Positions 55,258 through 64,000 of a stretch of DNA of 64,000 bases are shown in pieces; position 1 is the first letter of the stretch, and every line of letters starts with the position of its first letter. This DNA is from an uncultured Bacteroidota bacterium (GTDB lineage: Bacteria > Bacteroidota > Bacteroidia > AKYH767-A > OLB10): positions 1 through 64,000 of the forward strand of contig CAINEC010000067.1 in NCBI GenBank assembly GCA_903847585.1. The letters are read 5' to 3'. A model generated the notes under the pieces. It was not told the origin of the DNA and searched no databases. It saw nothing but the letters and a program-made list of their open reading frames with translations. The translations under genes were made by a program, and so were the position numbers.

Positions 55258-57249
55258 TTAAATATTTCGCAATTCGTTCATTTTCGCTTTCAGTGTAGCA
55301 ATTTCTTCTTTCGCTTTTTGAATTTTTTGCTCATACTCCTCTCTTAATGCGCTGGCATTTTTAGAGTTAGCAAAGAATCCAAGATTGTTCTCCAATAATT
55401 GCACTTCCGAACTCAATTTTTCCATTTTCGATTTTAGATTTCTTGAATCATCATTACCGCCTTTTTGATCATTATTTCTAGGTGCTCGGTCTTGACGCTC
55501 AGGACGATCCTGGCGAGGGCGGAAAGCTTGCTTATACTCAGGTTTCGACTTTAATGCATTAAAGTGAACCTGAATTGCATTTCTGAAACGAGTTTGGATC
55601 GCTTCTTTTTCTTTGATTGGCACTAATCCAATTTCAGTAAAAGACCGTTGGAAAACTTTTAATTGCTCGATAGCTTCATTCGCATCTTCAGGGATTTTAT
55701 ATTGCTCAACTTCAGTAATCAAATCCATCTTCTTCTTCATGTTTTCGCCCTGTTGTTCATCTTGCGCAGCAAAATGAGCTGTTTTACGAGCGAAATACTC
55801 ATCACTTACAGCTTTAAAGCGCTGCCATACTTTCTCATTCTTATCACCTGCAGGTCCGATTTTTTTCCATTCCTGTTGAAGACGAATCAACTCTTGTGTT
55901 GTTGCCTTCCAATCAGTACTGTCTTTTAGCGCTTCAGCTAAAACACATAACTCGGTTTTTTGCTGAAGGTTATTAGCGAATTCCTGCTTTTTATTTTTGT
56001 AATAGTTGTCTTTGTTTTTAAAGAACTGATCACAAGTAGTTTTAAAATTATTCCAGATAGTTTCGTTGCTTTCTTTCGGTGTAGGTCCGATCTTTCTCCA
56101 CTCTGTTTGCAACTCTAATAATCGCTGTAAAGCTTCTTGCCATTGCGTGTGCTTATCATAGTTTTCATTTACTATTGATGCAGCTCTTTCAAGCAAGGCT
56201 GTTTTAGCAACTAAATTACCTTCAAATTGCTTTTGTTGTGCTTCAGTATACTGACGTTTATTTTCAAAAATCTTATCAATTGCTTCTTTAAAACGAACCC
56301 AGATTTCAGTTCGCTTTTCGCGAGGCACGCCACCAATCTCTCTCCACTTATTTTGTAAAGCCTGCGACTCCTGAATTGCTTTGTTTAAGGATGGTTCCAA
56401 CATCAACTCTTCGGCGCGCTCACACAATTGAATTTTCATTTCAAGATTTTTCTTCATTTCTAAATCTTGTAATTCGCGATTCAATCGGATAAACTCAAAG
56501 AAACGATCACTGTATAACTTATACGTCATCCATAAGTCGTTTGCATTTTGAGGTGGCACTGGACCAATTCCTCTCCACTTTGCCTGAAGCTCATGAAATT
56601 CATTGAAAGCTTTCGACATATCTTCCTCTTTCTGCAAGATGTTTTTCATCTGAGAAAGAATTTCATGCTTTAATTTAAGATTTGCCTGGCGAATTTTTTC
56701 TTGTCCCAAAACAAATTCCGAACGACGCTTTTGATAATGCTTATAGGCATCAAAGAATTTAATCTCAATTTGATCTTGATAATCGAATTCTTCTTTCACT
56801 CCACCCTCTTCTAAAAATTTAGCGAGGGCTACACTTTTTTCTTGCTGTACAATGCCTTGAAAAACATCACGTGCAGCATTCACTCTATTTTTAACAGCAT
56901 TCACTTTATCGTGCTTGCTGTAGTTTTCCATTTTTTCAAGAAGCTCTTGTTTTGAAAGCTGTGAAAAATCTTCATCAGGCTCTACTTCTGCTTCAACTTC
57001 TTCAATTTCCTCTACTGGTAATTGATTAAGGTGCTCCTCTTCTTCGTGAACTTCTGATGGTGCTTCCACTACAATTGGCTCTTCTGCAATCCCTGTATTT
57101 TCTACAGCGGCTTCAACTTGTTGTACTGTCTCTTCTACAGTATTTTCTTCGTTTGATGGAGCTTCATTTACATTCTCCATTTCATTACCTTGGTTAAGGT
57201 TTTCTGAAGCATCATCTTGATGCTCCATGTTCGCAGGATTCTGATCCAT
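55258..57249 (-). CDS. DUF349-repeat protein
   Basis: A 663-residue highly charged protein. The first 110 residues are acidic and low-complexity (EEENTVEETVQQVEAAVEN-like). From about 160 to 560 there are five DUF349 units, each with a W-x-x-I/L-G-x-[VI]-[PR] segment (QAKWRGIGPVPPQ, QNKWREIGGVPRE, QTEWRKIGPTPKE, QQEWKKIGPAGDK, a weaker last one). The C-terminal 60 residues form a coiled coil. DUF349 proteins occur in many Bacteroidota and Actinobacteria; the function is unclear, with envelope and cell-division links proposed. The gene has a good two-part promoter and a terminator; it is monocistronic. Confidence 0.9.
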   Translation of the reverse strand: MDQNPANMEHQDDASENLNQGNEMENVNEAPSNEENTVEETVQQVEAAVENTGIAEEPIVVEAPSEVHEEEEHLNQLPVEEIEEVEAEVEPDEDFSQLSKQELLEKMENYSKHDKVNAVKNRVNAARDVFQGIVQQEKSVALAKFLEEGGVKEEFDYQDQIEIKFFDAYKHYQKRRSEFVLGQEKIRQANLKLKHEILSQMKNILQKEEDMSKAFNEFHELQAKWRGIGPVPPQNANDLWMTYKLYSDRFFEFIRLNRELQDLEMKKNLEMKIQLCERAEELMLEPSLNKAIQESQALQNKWREIGGVPREKRTEIWVRFKEAIDKIFENKRQYTEAQQKQFEGNLVAKTALLERAASIVNENYDKHTQWQEALQRLLELQTEWRKIGPTPKESNETIWNNFKTTCDQFFKNKDNYYKNKKQEFANNLQQKTELCVLAEALKDSTDWKATTQELIRLQQEWKKIGPAGDKNEKVWQRFKAVSDEYFARKTAHFAAQDEQQGENMKKKMDLITEVEQYKIPEDANEAIEQLKVFQRSFTEIGLVPIKEKEAIQTRFRNAIQVHFNALKSKPEYKQAFRPRQDRPERQDRAPRNNDQKGGNDDSRNLKSKMEKLSSEVQLLENNLGFFANSKNASALREEYEQKIQKAKEEIATLKAKMNELRNI

Positions 57250-57347
57250 TTTAAAAATTTGTTTAGTACAACCGGTTGCCCAGCTCTAAAGGTTAATTAC
57301 TTTTAATTATTTAAGTACACTTTTAATGCAATAACTTTAATGTGGGG

Positions 57348-57379
57348 CAAATATAGCCTTCGCTCTTGTTAATTTGCAA
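57348..57379 (-). promoter_or_regulatory. Promoter of the DUF349 gene
   Basis: Minus-strand TATATTTG (57348-57355) is the -7 match, with TTG at 57377-57379 upstream (21 nt gap). It lies about 98 nt before the ATG, giving a longer leader than most genes here. Confidence 0.5.
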
Positions 57380-57425
57380 GGCCTAATACGTGAGTGTTTT
57401 AAAAAGGTTGGTGAATGAACGATTT

Positions 57426-58016
57426 TTAGACCTCATCGTTATGTAACCACTGCGGAAAAGGTGGTGGATTGTAGTGATTTAGCAAGTGTATTAACTTTTT
57501 ATAATCGACTTCTGTTTGTAACATATGCTGATGCACGGGGGCTACAAATCCTTGTTCGCTCATTGAATGTATAAAAGCTAGAAGTCCATCAAAGAATCCT
57601 TCTGTATTTAAGATCCCAACAGGCTTTTGATGTAATCCCAATTGCGCCCACGTGAGGATTTCAAACAATTCATCCATCGTACCGAATCCTCCCGGCAAAG
57701 CTACAATCGCGTCACACATTTCACTCATCATCAGTTTTCTTTCATGCATAGAATTAACCTTGTGTACTTCCGTTAAGCCTTCATGAATAATTTCCTTACG
57801 GGATAAGAACCTTGGGATAATACCTATTACATGTCCGCCTTTTGATAGTGCACCGTCTGCTACTGCCCCCATAACGCCAATCATAGCGCCACCGTAAATA
57901 ACTTTTATCTCTTGCTCAGCCAGATATTGACCAAATAAAAAAGCTTGTTCTTTATAAGCAGGATTTGTCCCTTCTTTCGATCCACAAAAAACTAAAACAC
58001 TATCTATTTTTCTCAT
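57426..58016 (-). CDS. LOG-family nucleoside-monophosphate phosphoribohydrolase
   Basis: A 196-residue Rossmann-fold protein (TIGR00730 group), recognised by VFCGSKEGTNP near the start, YGGAMIGVMGAVADGAL near 40-56 and PGGFGTMDELFEILTWAQLG near 107-126. The PGGxGTxxE motif carries catalytic residues. Homologues release the base from cytokinin-type or AMP-like nucleotides; the name lysine decarboxylase used in old annotation is wrong. It lies 3 nt after the 58020-60692 secreted protein gene on the same strand, so the two are co-transcribed, although a functional link is not evident. Confidence 0.92.
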   Translation of the reverse strand: MRKIDSVLVFCGSKEGTNPAYKEQAFLFGQYLAEQEIKVIYGGAMIGVMGAVADGALSKGGHVIGIIPRFLSRKEIIHEGLTEVHKVNSMHERKLMMSEMCDAIVALPGGFGTMDELFEILTWAQLGLHQKPVGILNTEGFFDGLLAFIHSMSEQGFVAPVHQHMLQTEVDYKKLIHLLNHYNPPPFPQWLHNDEV

Positions 58017-58019
58017 TTA

Positions 58020-60692
58020 CTATTTTATAATCACTGTTGCTGATCCTAAATAAACCGCACCGTTTAGTTTGATATAATAGAGACCTTTATTTAAATTTAA
58101 TTGTATTGAATTTATTCTTGAACCACTAATAGATTCTTCATGAACTGATTTTCCTAAAGCATCAATTACGGTCATTTGAATTTTCTCGTTAGCTACATCA
58201 CTTAAATCGATAGAGAAATTTCCATCATTAATTGTAGGATATACTTTTATCTTACCAATGCTATTTTGATTTTGATTTAATCCTGTTAACGTTGATAGAT
58301 CGGTTTCCCATATTCCACGACCGAAAGTAGAAACATAAATTTTATTTAATGAAAGATTGAATTCAATATCCGTTGTAATAACATTAGGCAATCCTTGACT
58401 ATACAAAATCCAATTGGTAGATGCTGAATCCAATTTATAAATACCAATATCTGTTGCTGCTAATAGCATTGATGTCCCAGGAACATTCTTGATACAATTC
58501 ACAGGAATGTTTGGCAGATTATAGGTGATATTTTGCCATGTTGCTCCGCTATTATTACTCATGTAAATTTTTTGTCCATTAATAAAGCCTGCCATCGTTA
58601 CATAAATTGTATTTGCATTTTGACGGTTTACTTCAACAGATGTATAGTAAAGTGAATCTGGCAATCCTGTAGTTCTATTAATCCATGAGTTACCACCATT
58701 GGTAGAAACATATAAAGTGCCGGGCTCGTTATACTCATAACGGACACGCCTAGCCGCAACTAATATATTCGGATTGCTTTCGCCAACAGCTAATGCTGAT
58801 AGCTCTACTGCATTTCCTGATGTTGTTGAAAAATTAGAAATTGCCTGCCATGTATTTCCATTATCAATCGACTTAACCACGTTCTCAAATCCTACATAAA
58901 AAGTTCCTGGCTGCGTATAATCTGCAATGATAGGGGTGGTCCATTCTCCTGCCTCATTATTAATGTTTGGATAAAAACCTTGGCTCGACATTCCATTATC
59001 AGTTGAATAATAAAAACCACCATACTGACTAGATCCTAAAACAACATTATCATCTAAAGGATCTAAATAATTATCCATCCCATCGCCACCGAAAACGCAT
59101 GACCATGAGTTGCCATCAAAATAAAATGTTGAATTATCTTGAGCACCTGCAGCTAATCTTCCCGTAGCATTTTTAGAACTTGATAATCGATAAAAAGATG
59201 TAACCCCCATTCCATTACCGATATTTGTCCATTGTGTTGGCCATGGTGTTCCATTATTCGCATCGTTCCATGTTTGACTAATCACATTACTTGTTCGTGA
59301 TAATCCACCATCGTTACAAACAAAAATATTTCCAGTTAAAGGTTGTTGCTTTATAAAGTGTACATCTGCATGAACGGTAGGCCCGTAACTGGTTGTCCAA
59401 TGACTAACAGGATTAAATGTTTGTCCTCCATCAAAACTTGCCCAGATATTAATTCCACCAATATAAATTTCATCTTTATTCGTTTGGTTAACGCATAGCG
59501 CTAAATCATAAGTTCCTTGTCCGCCAGATCCGTTGCCCTCGCCCCAGTCTAACAAATTCAATCCAACATTCATATTGTTCCATGTCTGACCACCGTTTGT
59601 TGATTTATACAAGCCTTCCATACCACCACTCACATCTACGGTCACAGCATAAATACAATTCGGGTCGCTTGGTGCGATACATAACTTTGTTCGCTGTATA
59701 ACACCTGTTGGAGGAAACCCAGTATTGAGCATTGTCCATGTCTGACCAAAATCCAACGATTTATAAATAGCGGCATTGCCTTCATTTGCATTACGCACCC
59801 ATCCGCTTGCAGCATATAAAATATTTGGCGAAACTGGATCTTGGATCATATCCCACATGAGTGAGTCTAATGTCTTATTCCATGTTTGACCTGCATCGTT
59901 GCTCGTATAAACACCATTGACACCACAAGCTACCAAACTATTAGTATTCGTTGGATCAATAACAATTTCACGAATTAAAGATGCATCACCTTGCTGTAAA
60001 TTAAAACTTAATCCGGTTGGTGTCCATGAAAGTCCGCCATCAATCGTTTTATAAACCCCCAATCCGTAGTGCGTATTTCGTTTTCTTCCACTTAAAAATA
60101 ATCCAATACCAACATATTCAAAATCGCAAAGCGAAATATACATTTCATCAGGATTCAGCGGATTTATTTCAATATCACTTACGCGAGTTATTGGAAGATT
60201 ATCTGTTAACGGCATCCATGTTTGTCCATTGTCGGATGTTTTCCAAACACCACCTTGTGCAACACCTGCAAAATAAGTGTTGGCATCAGAAGGATGAAAC
60301 GCAATACAGTTAATACGACCAATTCCGTTTTCCAGGTAACCAGTGAGATTATTGGGTATACTAAATGGCCCAACAGGAATCCAATTACCAGCACTTACTT
60401 TATTATAATTGGTTTGCGATTTTAAATCAGCGGCATTAATCATTGCATTTAGATATTCATCTGCAGAAATATTATCACCACGACCATCGGTATGCAAATA
60501 CAAATCAGAAGCAAAACGTCGATATGTTTTCCAACCTTTAATTATTGAAATATCTGACTGCTTCTTCCATTCATTGAAATCTAATTCCGACTTTGAAAAG
60601 GTTGTAGGTGTAACACCTTCCTTTCTGAAAGGTTGTGCTTTAATCACCAATGCACAAGTGATTAATGTTATTGTAATAAATACTTTTTTCAT
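58020..60692 (-). CDS. Secreted BNR/sortilin-type beta-propeller, T9SS type A
   Basis: An 890-residue secreted protein with a signal peptide (about 1-19). At least ten BNR-like blade motifs (S-x-D/N-x-G-x-T/S-W/F) are spread over about residues 150-800, for example WKTSDNGQTW, YKTIDGGLSW, YKSTNGGQTW, WASFDGGQTF and YVSTNGGNSW. This matches the VPS10/sortilin-like propeller proteins common among T9SS cargo. A type A sorting domain (VYPTINDGNFSI, VIDALGKSVHE) ends the protein. Its ligand is unknown; sialidase activity is not implied. It follows the DUF1569 gene by 12 nt on the same strand. Confidence 0.9.
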   Translation of the reverse strand: MKKVFITITLITCALVIKAQPFRKEGVTPTTFSKSELDFNEWKKQSDISIIKGWKTYRRFASDLYLHTDGRGDNISADEYLNAMINAADLKSQTNYNKVSAGNWIPVGPFSIPNNLTGYLENGIGRINCIAFHPSDANTYFAGVAQGGVWKTSDNGQTWMPLTDNLPITRVSDIEINPLNPDEMYISLCDFEYVGIGLFLSGRKRNTHYGLGVYKTIDGGLSWTPTGLSFNLQQGDASLIREIVIDPTNTNSLVACGVNGVYTSNDAGQTWNKTLDSLMWDMIQDPVSPNILYAASGWVRNANEGNAAIYKSLDFGQTWTMLNTGFPPTGVIQRTKLCIAPSDPNCIYAVTVDVSGGMEGLYKSTNGGQTWNNMNVGLNLLDWGEGNGSGGQGTYDLALCVNQTNKDEIYIGGINIWASFDGGQTFNPVSHWTTSYGPTVHADVHFIKQQPLTGNIFVCNDGGLSRTSNVISQTWNDANNGTPWPTQWTNIGNGMGVTSFYRLSSSKNATGRLAAGAQDNSTFYFDGNSWSCVFGGDGMDNYLDPLDDNVVLGSSQYGGFYYSTDNGMSSQGFYPNINNEAGEWTTPIIADYTQPGTFYVGFENVVKSIDNGNTWQAISNFSTTSGNAVELSALAVGESNPNILVAARRVRYEYNEPGTLYVSTNGGNSWINRTTGLPDSLYYTSVEVNRQNANTIYVTMAGFINGQKIYMSNNSGATWQNITYNLPNIPVNCIKNVPGTSMLLAATDIGIYKLDSASTNWILYSQGLPNVITTDIEFNLSLNKIYVSTFGRGIWETDLSTLTGLNQNQNSIGKIKVYPTINDGNFSIDLSDVANEKIQMTVIDALGKSVHEESISGSRINSIQLNLNKGLYYIKLNGAVYLGSATVIIK

Positions 60693-60704
60693 TTCTAATT
60701 ATTC

Positions 60705-61157
60705 TTAAACTCCAAATTGACGTAAGTGATGATCTAGATGCTTGTACATTCCAATACCCCATTGTTGCGGCGTTAAATGTCCAAAAAAACCGTGAGGTTC
60801 AGTGGTACATTTAGAAGGTCCTCCTTCATAGAATTGTAAAATCTTTTTTATCAATTCTTGTTTTTCAAAATCGAAATCAAATTCTCCCTGCATTTTAAAA
60901 ATCTCTGCTGTGGCTAAATTTTTTGAGAATGGTTTCTCATTATAAAAACTTGACTTAAACAATGGTCCTAATATGTAACCAATAAAAATTCGTTTAACAG
61001 ACTTTTCACCCTGCGCAACTTCTAAACCTGTTTTACAATGTGCCAGCATTTGCGCCACATTCATTTTTCCCCATAATTGCTCTGCAACCGGAGTTAATGT
61101 ATTAATTCGATTAAGAATTTCATCACAGAATGGTTTGTCATATATTGATTTTACCAT
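60705..61157 (-). CDS. DUF1569 (DinB-like) protein
   Basis: A 150-residue protein with a four-helix-bundle pattern and conserved histidines: MLAHCKTGLEVAQG near 44, an HGFFGHLTPQQWG segment near 122-134 and KHLDHHLRQFG at the end. These match the DUF1569 group of the DinB superfamily, in which histidines coordinate a metal. Enzymatic role unknown. A -7 element with a TTG lies just upstream, so the DUF1569-propeller-LOG run may be one transcript. Confidence 0.85.
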   Translation of the reverse strand: MVKSIYDKPFCDEILNRINTLTPVAEQLWGKMNVAQMLAHCKTGLEVAQGEKSVKRIFIGYILGPLFKSSFYNEKPFSKNLATAEIFKMQGEFDFDFEKQELIKKILQFYEGGPSKCTTEPHGFFGHLTPQQWGIGMYKHLDHHLRQFGV

Positions 61158-61174
61158 CGTACTAATTTATAAAA

Positions 61175-61182
61175 CAAAGTTA
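61175..61182 (-). promoter_or_regulatory. -7 promoter element for the DUF1569 run
   Basis: The minus strand reads TAACTTTG, a TAnnTTTG match 17 nt before the ATG at 61157. TTG at 61198-61200 is a possible -33, though the 15 nt gap is short. Confidence 0.5.
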
Positions 61183-61215
61183 AGCTTAATTTCATGGCAA
61201 TCGACTAATATGATA

Positions 61216-61845
61216 TCAATCCTGAAAACCTTTTCCTGATAAAATCTTAGTCGCATATTTTTGAATACGGCTTACTCGTGTGGCTGATTGCTTAGCTCCA
61301 GAAAAATAAAGCAGGTAGCCTCTTTGGCGTCCTGGTGTAAGTTTATAAAAAGCAGCTTCTAGTTTCGGATTTAACTTAAATTCTTCAATTAACTCTGCAA
61401 TAATTGGCTCTTCTTTTCTGTGAAGTGCGTTTATTTTTTTTCCTGACTCTTCAATCTCTACGGCTTCCTTAATGTATTGAAGAATTATTCTCTCAATTTT
61501 AATGATTTGCTTACTATCGGTAAATCTAAATTGACGTGTAGCATTTGAATTCTCTCCTGGACTAATTAATAATTTTTTTTCATCTTTAAGTAAAGCTCCT
61601 TTAAAAAACCCGAGTGTGCAATAATCTTTTAAGGCGGCCACCATTAAAATATTTTTACCATTATGCGTGTAGCATGGCATACTCCATTTGAGCTCCTCGG
61701 TCAATCCAGCTTTTAAAACAATGGCTCGAAGGAATTGCAATTCATCTGTCCAGCGATGTACTTTGCATTGTAAAGTTTGAAAATACTTACACCGTCCACA
61801 ACCCTCTGTAAGATACTGATCAATCGAAATAATTTTTGAAGCCAT
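61216..61845 (-). CDS. DUF1801/YdeI-like protein
   Basis: A 209-residue cytoplasmic protein. The N-terminal part has the DUF1801 pattern (LKWSMPCYTHNGKNILMVAAL near 58-78) followed by GFFKGALL. The C-terminal part has the YdeI/OmpD-associated pattern (FYKLTPGRQRGYLLYFSGAKQSATRVSRIQKY). The early CGRCKYFQTLQC holds three cysteines that could bind metal. Homologues are linked by annotation to bacteriocin protection, but this is not established. The frame opens at 61866; a -7 element at 61864-61871 and family alignment support ATG 61845. Confidence 0.85.
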   Translation of the reverse strand: MASKIISIDQYLTEGCGRCKYFQTLQCKVHRWTDELQFLRAIVLKAGLTEELKWSMPCYTHNGKNILMVAALKDYCTLGFFKGALLKDEKKLLISPGENSNATRQFRFTDSKQIIKIERIILQYIKEAVEIEESGKKINALHRKEEPIIAELIEEFKLNPKLEAAFYKLTPGRQRGYLLYFSGAKQSATRVSRIQKYATKILSGKGFQD

Positions 61846-61863
61846 TGAGTTTAAAATCAAGGG

Positions 61864-61871
61864 CAAATTTA
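61864..61871 (-). promoter_or_regulatory. -7 promoter element for the YdeI-like gene
   Basis: The minus strand reads TAAATTTG, a TAnnTTTG match, 18 nt before ATG 61845. It overlaps the in-frame ATG at 61866, arguing against that start. Confidence 0.5.
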
Positions 61872-61942
61872 AAAATAATATAGTGCTTCAGGTATTACAA
61901 TAAAAACCATGTTTGTGTTATAAAGGATTATTATATCATAAA

Positions 61943-63547
61943 TTAATCTTCGACAACAATAATACGTTGCTGAGAATATTTTGGAGATTCTATTTTAATC
62001 AAATAACTACTTGATTTTACATTATCATTTAAGCTAACATCAATTATGTTTTCGCCAATTTCTAAATTCTTAAGGACTTTTGTTTTGATTAATCTTCCGT
62101 CTAGATGATAAATACTTAGTTGTAAAACTTCGACTTCCTTTAATTCGAATTTAATTTTAAAATCACCGGTATTAGGATTTGGATAGATGTCCATTAAAAA
62201 ACCATCTGCCTGTGTGTTTTCATTAATCCCTGTTTGTGCCCCTTTAATGAGACTAACTTTATAAATTTGACTACTCGCTATACTTTGAATTCCAGTATTA
62301 GTAAAAAAAATATTTGAGGCAGTGCTATTAATGCCACCATAAATATAACCTACTAAAGTTGTGTCTGCAGTTAAACTATCAAATTTGATTACATCATTTT
62401 CAAAATGAGATATCGTATTAATAGGAATAAATTCAGAACTAGCGCCAAAATAACCAGGCATTTCGTTAGGCATTTTTAATTCTGTCATTATACCTATAGA
62501 GTCGCGATTGATCATTGCAATTGTCTTCACAAATGGAACATTATTATCTTGTACCATAATTCCAAGACTATCATAAAATTGAGCTATTCCTCCAAAAAAA
62601 ACTGTGTTCATTAGTTTTGATGATTCTGAATAAACAGGAAGAACTGCACAATGATAATGATTGTAGTGCTGCTGAAAATTATTGTTTACGTAATAATTTA
62701 AACTATCAACTAAAACAGAATTTAAATAAGGCAAATCAATATTTGGCTGAAACACTCCAGAAAAAATGGATATTGCTTCCGCTCCAGTGGATAAAATTTG
62801 TTGCACTGCATTATAATCACGTCTATGTAAATTAATTGAATCATTTATTTCAGGATAATGTATCACTGATAAATTAATTCCATCATCCGCCAAATCGAAT
62901 TTTCTTATCGCATTGGTATATTGCTGTGTATAAGTTGCATGTCCCATTGGATTATAATCGCCATCGAATTTATTCCCTCCAATTAAATAGTAAGTTTGAT
63001 TAATTTTTTTTAAATGACCTCCAGTCACTGCAAATTTAGCATCAGAAATTTGACGTATATAGGGCGAAATGGGTGTATTATTTATAACAGCACTAATTAC
63101 TTGAGGAACATCAATAGCAGTAAATTGATCGAAGGTTTTACGACTTGCAGTAGCAACATTATATCCATAACCTCCAACTAAATAAAGGTATTCACCCTCT
63201 TGATGAAACTCCATGTTAGTTGAAGAAAGCTGCTCTTTAATTGAGACAGGGAGAGTGTCAATTAAAGCAGACCATTGATTTTGATTCAAAGGGTCGATTA
63301 CAATTAACCGATTATTGTTACCAGCAATATCAAAAGAAGCGAAAGGTTGTCGTCGATGCAATCCATCCAACCGTCCTCCAACAATCAACCATTTACCATC
63401 ATGTTGACCGAAGGCAAAAGATTGTAATCCACCAACATTCGGAATTGATAAAGGTTCAATCGATATTTGAAAAGGTAAAGATTGAGATAAACTACTAGTA
63501 ATTGACAACAAGCCAATACAAGCTACATTTAAAATAAATTTTAGCAT
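61943..63547 (-). CDS. Secreted kelch-like protein, T9SS type A
   Basis: A 534-residue secreted protein with a signal peptide (about 1-21). Kelch-like beta-propeller segments are seen: GKWLIVGGRLDGLH near 51-64, GEYLYLVGGYGY near 117, TYYLIGGNKFDGDYNP near 185 and VFFGGIAQFYDS near 318. About 80 residues at the C terminus form a type A sorting domain (DIYPNPNTGDFKIKF, IYHLDGRLIKTKVL). The role is unknown; propellers usually bind ligands or proteins. No clear promoter is visible upstream. Confidence 0.85.
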   Translation of the reverse strand: MLKFILNVACIGLLSITSSLSQSLPFQISIEPLSIPNVGGLQSFAFGQHDGKWLIVGGRLDGLHRRQPFASFDIAGNNNRLIVIDPLNQNQWSALIDTLPVSIKEQLSSTNMEFHQEGEYLYLVGGYGYNVATASRKTFDQFTAIDVPQVISAVINNTPISPYIRQISDAKFAVTGGHLKKINQTYYLIGGNKFDGDYNPMGHATYTQQYTNAIRKFDLADDGINLSVIHYPEINDSINLHRRDYNAVQQILSTGAEAISIFSGVFQPNIDLPYLNSVLVDSLNYYVNNNFQQHYNHYHCAVLPVYSESSKLMNTVFFGGIAQFYDSLGIMVQDNNVPFVKTIAMINRDSIGIMTELKMPNEMPGYFGASSEFIPINTISHFENDVIKFDSLTADTTLVGYIYGGINSTASNIFFTNTGIQSIASSQIYKVSLIKGAQTGINENTQADGFLMDIYPNPNTGDFKIKFELKEVEVLQLSIYHLDGRLIKTKVLKNLEIGENIIDVSLNDNVKSSSYLIKIESPKYSQQRIIVVED

Positions 63548-63638
63548 ATTCTAATTAATTTGTGGAGCTAAAATTATATGTAAACATGCATAATTAATGT
63601 GACCAATATCACAATAGTTAATTAATTTTTAAAGCTAT

Positions 63639-64000
63639 TTACATAGGATATGTTTCGATAATCCCTTTCAACTTTTCTATCGTCAAAGTTTTCTCAATAA
63701 ATCCGGTAACTATAGGATATGATAATGATTTCTCCTTATCACGTTCAGCTAAAGATGAACTTAAAACATAGATTCGAAGATCTTTAAACTTTTCAATTGG
63801 AAATTTCATCAATTCATCTAAATATTCAAAACCATCCATTTCAGGCATACGAATATCTAAGAATAAAAAATTAGGCATTGGATGTTTATCTTCTAGTGCT
63901 TCCTTTAAAAACTCCAAACCCTCCATACTTGAATTAAACAAGTCTATTTGCGCTGAATCATCAACCGTCTTAATAACTTCTGTATGTAAGAAATTAAAAA
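63639..64000 (-). CDS. CheY-like response regulator, 5' end cut by window
   Basis: The reading frame is open to the window edge, so this is the C-terminal 120 residues of a single-domain receiver. The phosphoacceptor lies in FLFLDIRMPEMDG. A T-loop SSS and the conserved lysine region (FIEKTLT) follow. The first strand with the acidic pair is expected past base 64000. No output domain is present after the receiver, so it probably signals through protein contacts. An internal TTG at 63939-63941 would give only 100 residues and is not a true start. Confidence 0.85.
   Translation of the reverse strand, partial: FNFLHTEVIKTVDDSAQIDLFNSSMEGLEFLKEALEDKHPMPNFLFLDIRMPEMDGFEYLDELMKFPIEKFKDLRIYVLSSSLAERDKEKSLSYPIVTGFIEKTLTIEKLKGIIETYPM

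Noticed and set aside
58020-60692. Sialidase
   Set aside because: BNR-like motifs alone occur in many propellers; catalytic Arg triad and Asp/Tyr of sialidases are not seen.
1-64000. Integrated mobile element or phage
   Set aside because: No transposase, integrase or phage gene was found and no direct repeats flank a tRNA; the tRNA-Cys 3' end is not duplicated nearby.

Overview
The window is a chromosomal segment from a low-GC member of the Bacteroidota. Four lines of evidence agree on this: a complete SprA-type type IX secretion (T9SS) translocon gene; seven exported proteins carrying T9SS C-terminal sorting domains; at least sixteen intergenic matches to the Bacteroidota -7 promoter element TAnnTTTG; and family content (DUF6029, Omp28-like proteins, the long insert-bearing IspG, malic enzyme fused to a phosphotransacetylase-like domain). 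Genus and species cannot be named from the sequence alone. I see no insertion sequence, phage, CRISPR array or rRNA. The one RNA gene is tRNA-Cys(GCA).

Layout. 1-470: a non-coding, hairpin-rich repeat cluster. 472-2138: a PAP2-like membrane protein and a convergent atypical response regulator. 2347-13083 (minus): maeB, ruvA, sprA, gcvH. 13238-19102: a T9SS cargo gene, then a plus-strand run of exported thioredoxin-fold proteins (T9SS-sorted Omp28, TlpA, DUF6029 barrel, Omp28 lipoprotein). 19273-20422: two small exported proteins of unknown function. 20539-21923: a glutaryl-CoA dehydrogenase-like gene and tRNA-Cys. 22178-28633: a 2151-residue repetitive surface protein with a type B T9SS signal. 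28755-32754: a hybrid histidine kinase overlapping a stand-alone degenerate receiver. 32821-35200: a GT-C glycosyltransferase-like protein, a DgkA-like kinase and a convergent MarC protein. 35342-37928: a small membrane protein, a SulP transporter and a beta-carbonic anhydrase, probably a bicarbonate module. 37973-42756 (minus): the lipid/ribosome cluster yceD-rpmF-plsX-fabH-accB-accC, which makes and feeds malonyl-CoA into fatty-acid initiation. 43078-46403: a retropepsin-like protein, small unknowns and a PolB-type exonuclease. 46411-50851 (minus): a serine hydrolase, lipB, ispG and an SRPBCC protein. 50864-55136: two paralogous secreted M43 metalloproteases. 55258-61845: a DUF349 protein, a LOG-family protein, a secreted BNR propeller, and DUF1569 and YdeI-like proteins. 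61943-64000: a secreted kelch-like protein and a response regulator cut by the window end.

Common theme. Much of the window serves the cell surface: SprA exports the cargo proteins, the thioredoxin-fold proteins may handle disulfides outside the cytoplasm, and lipid, isoprenoid and lipoate genes supply envelope and core metabolism. Intrinsic terminators and TAnnTTTG elements divide most transcription units cleanly. They also correct several gene starts, for example ruvA, marC, the small gene before the SulP transporter, and the YdeI-like gene.

Most of the window is conventional. The parts I think most deserve a second look are: the hairpin repeat cluster at 1-410; the three-protein CxxC plus DUF6029 module; the histidine kinase with degenerate receivers; the double-Cys-domain retropepsin; and a shared 14-16 bp palindrome-containing motif (TTTACAAACGTTTA) that occurs in the same two neighbourhoods as a rare CCCCCCGGGGG sequence.
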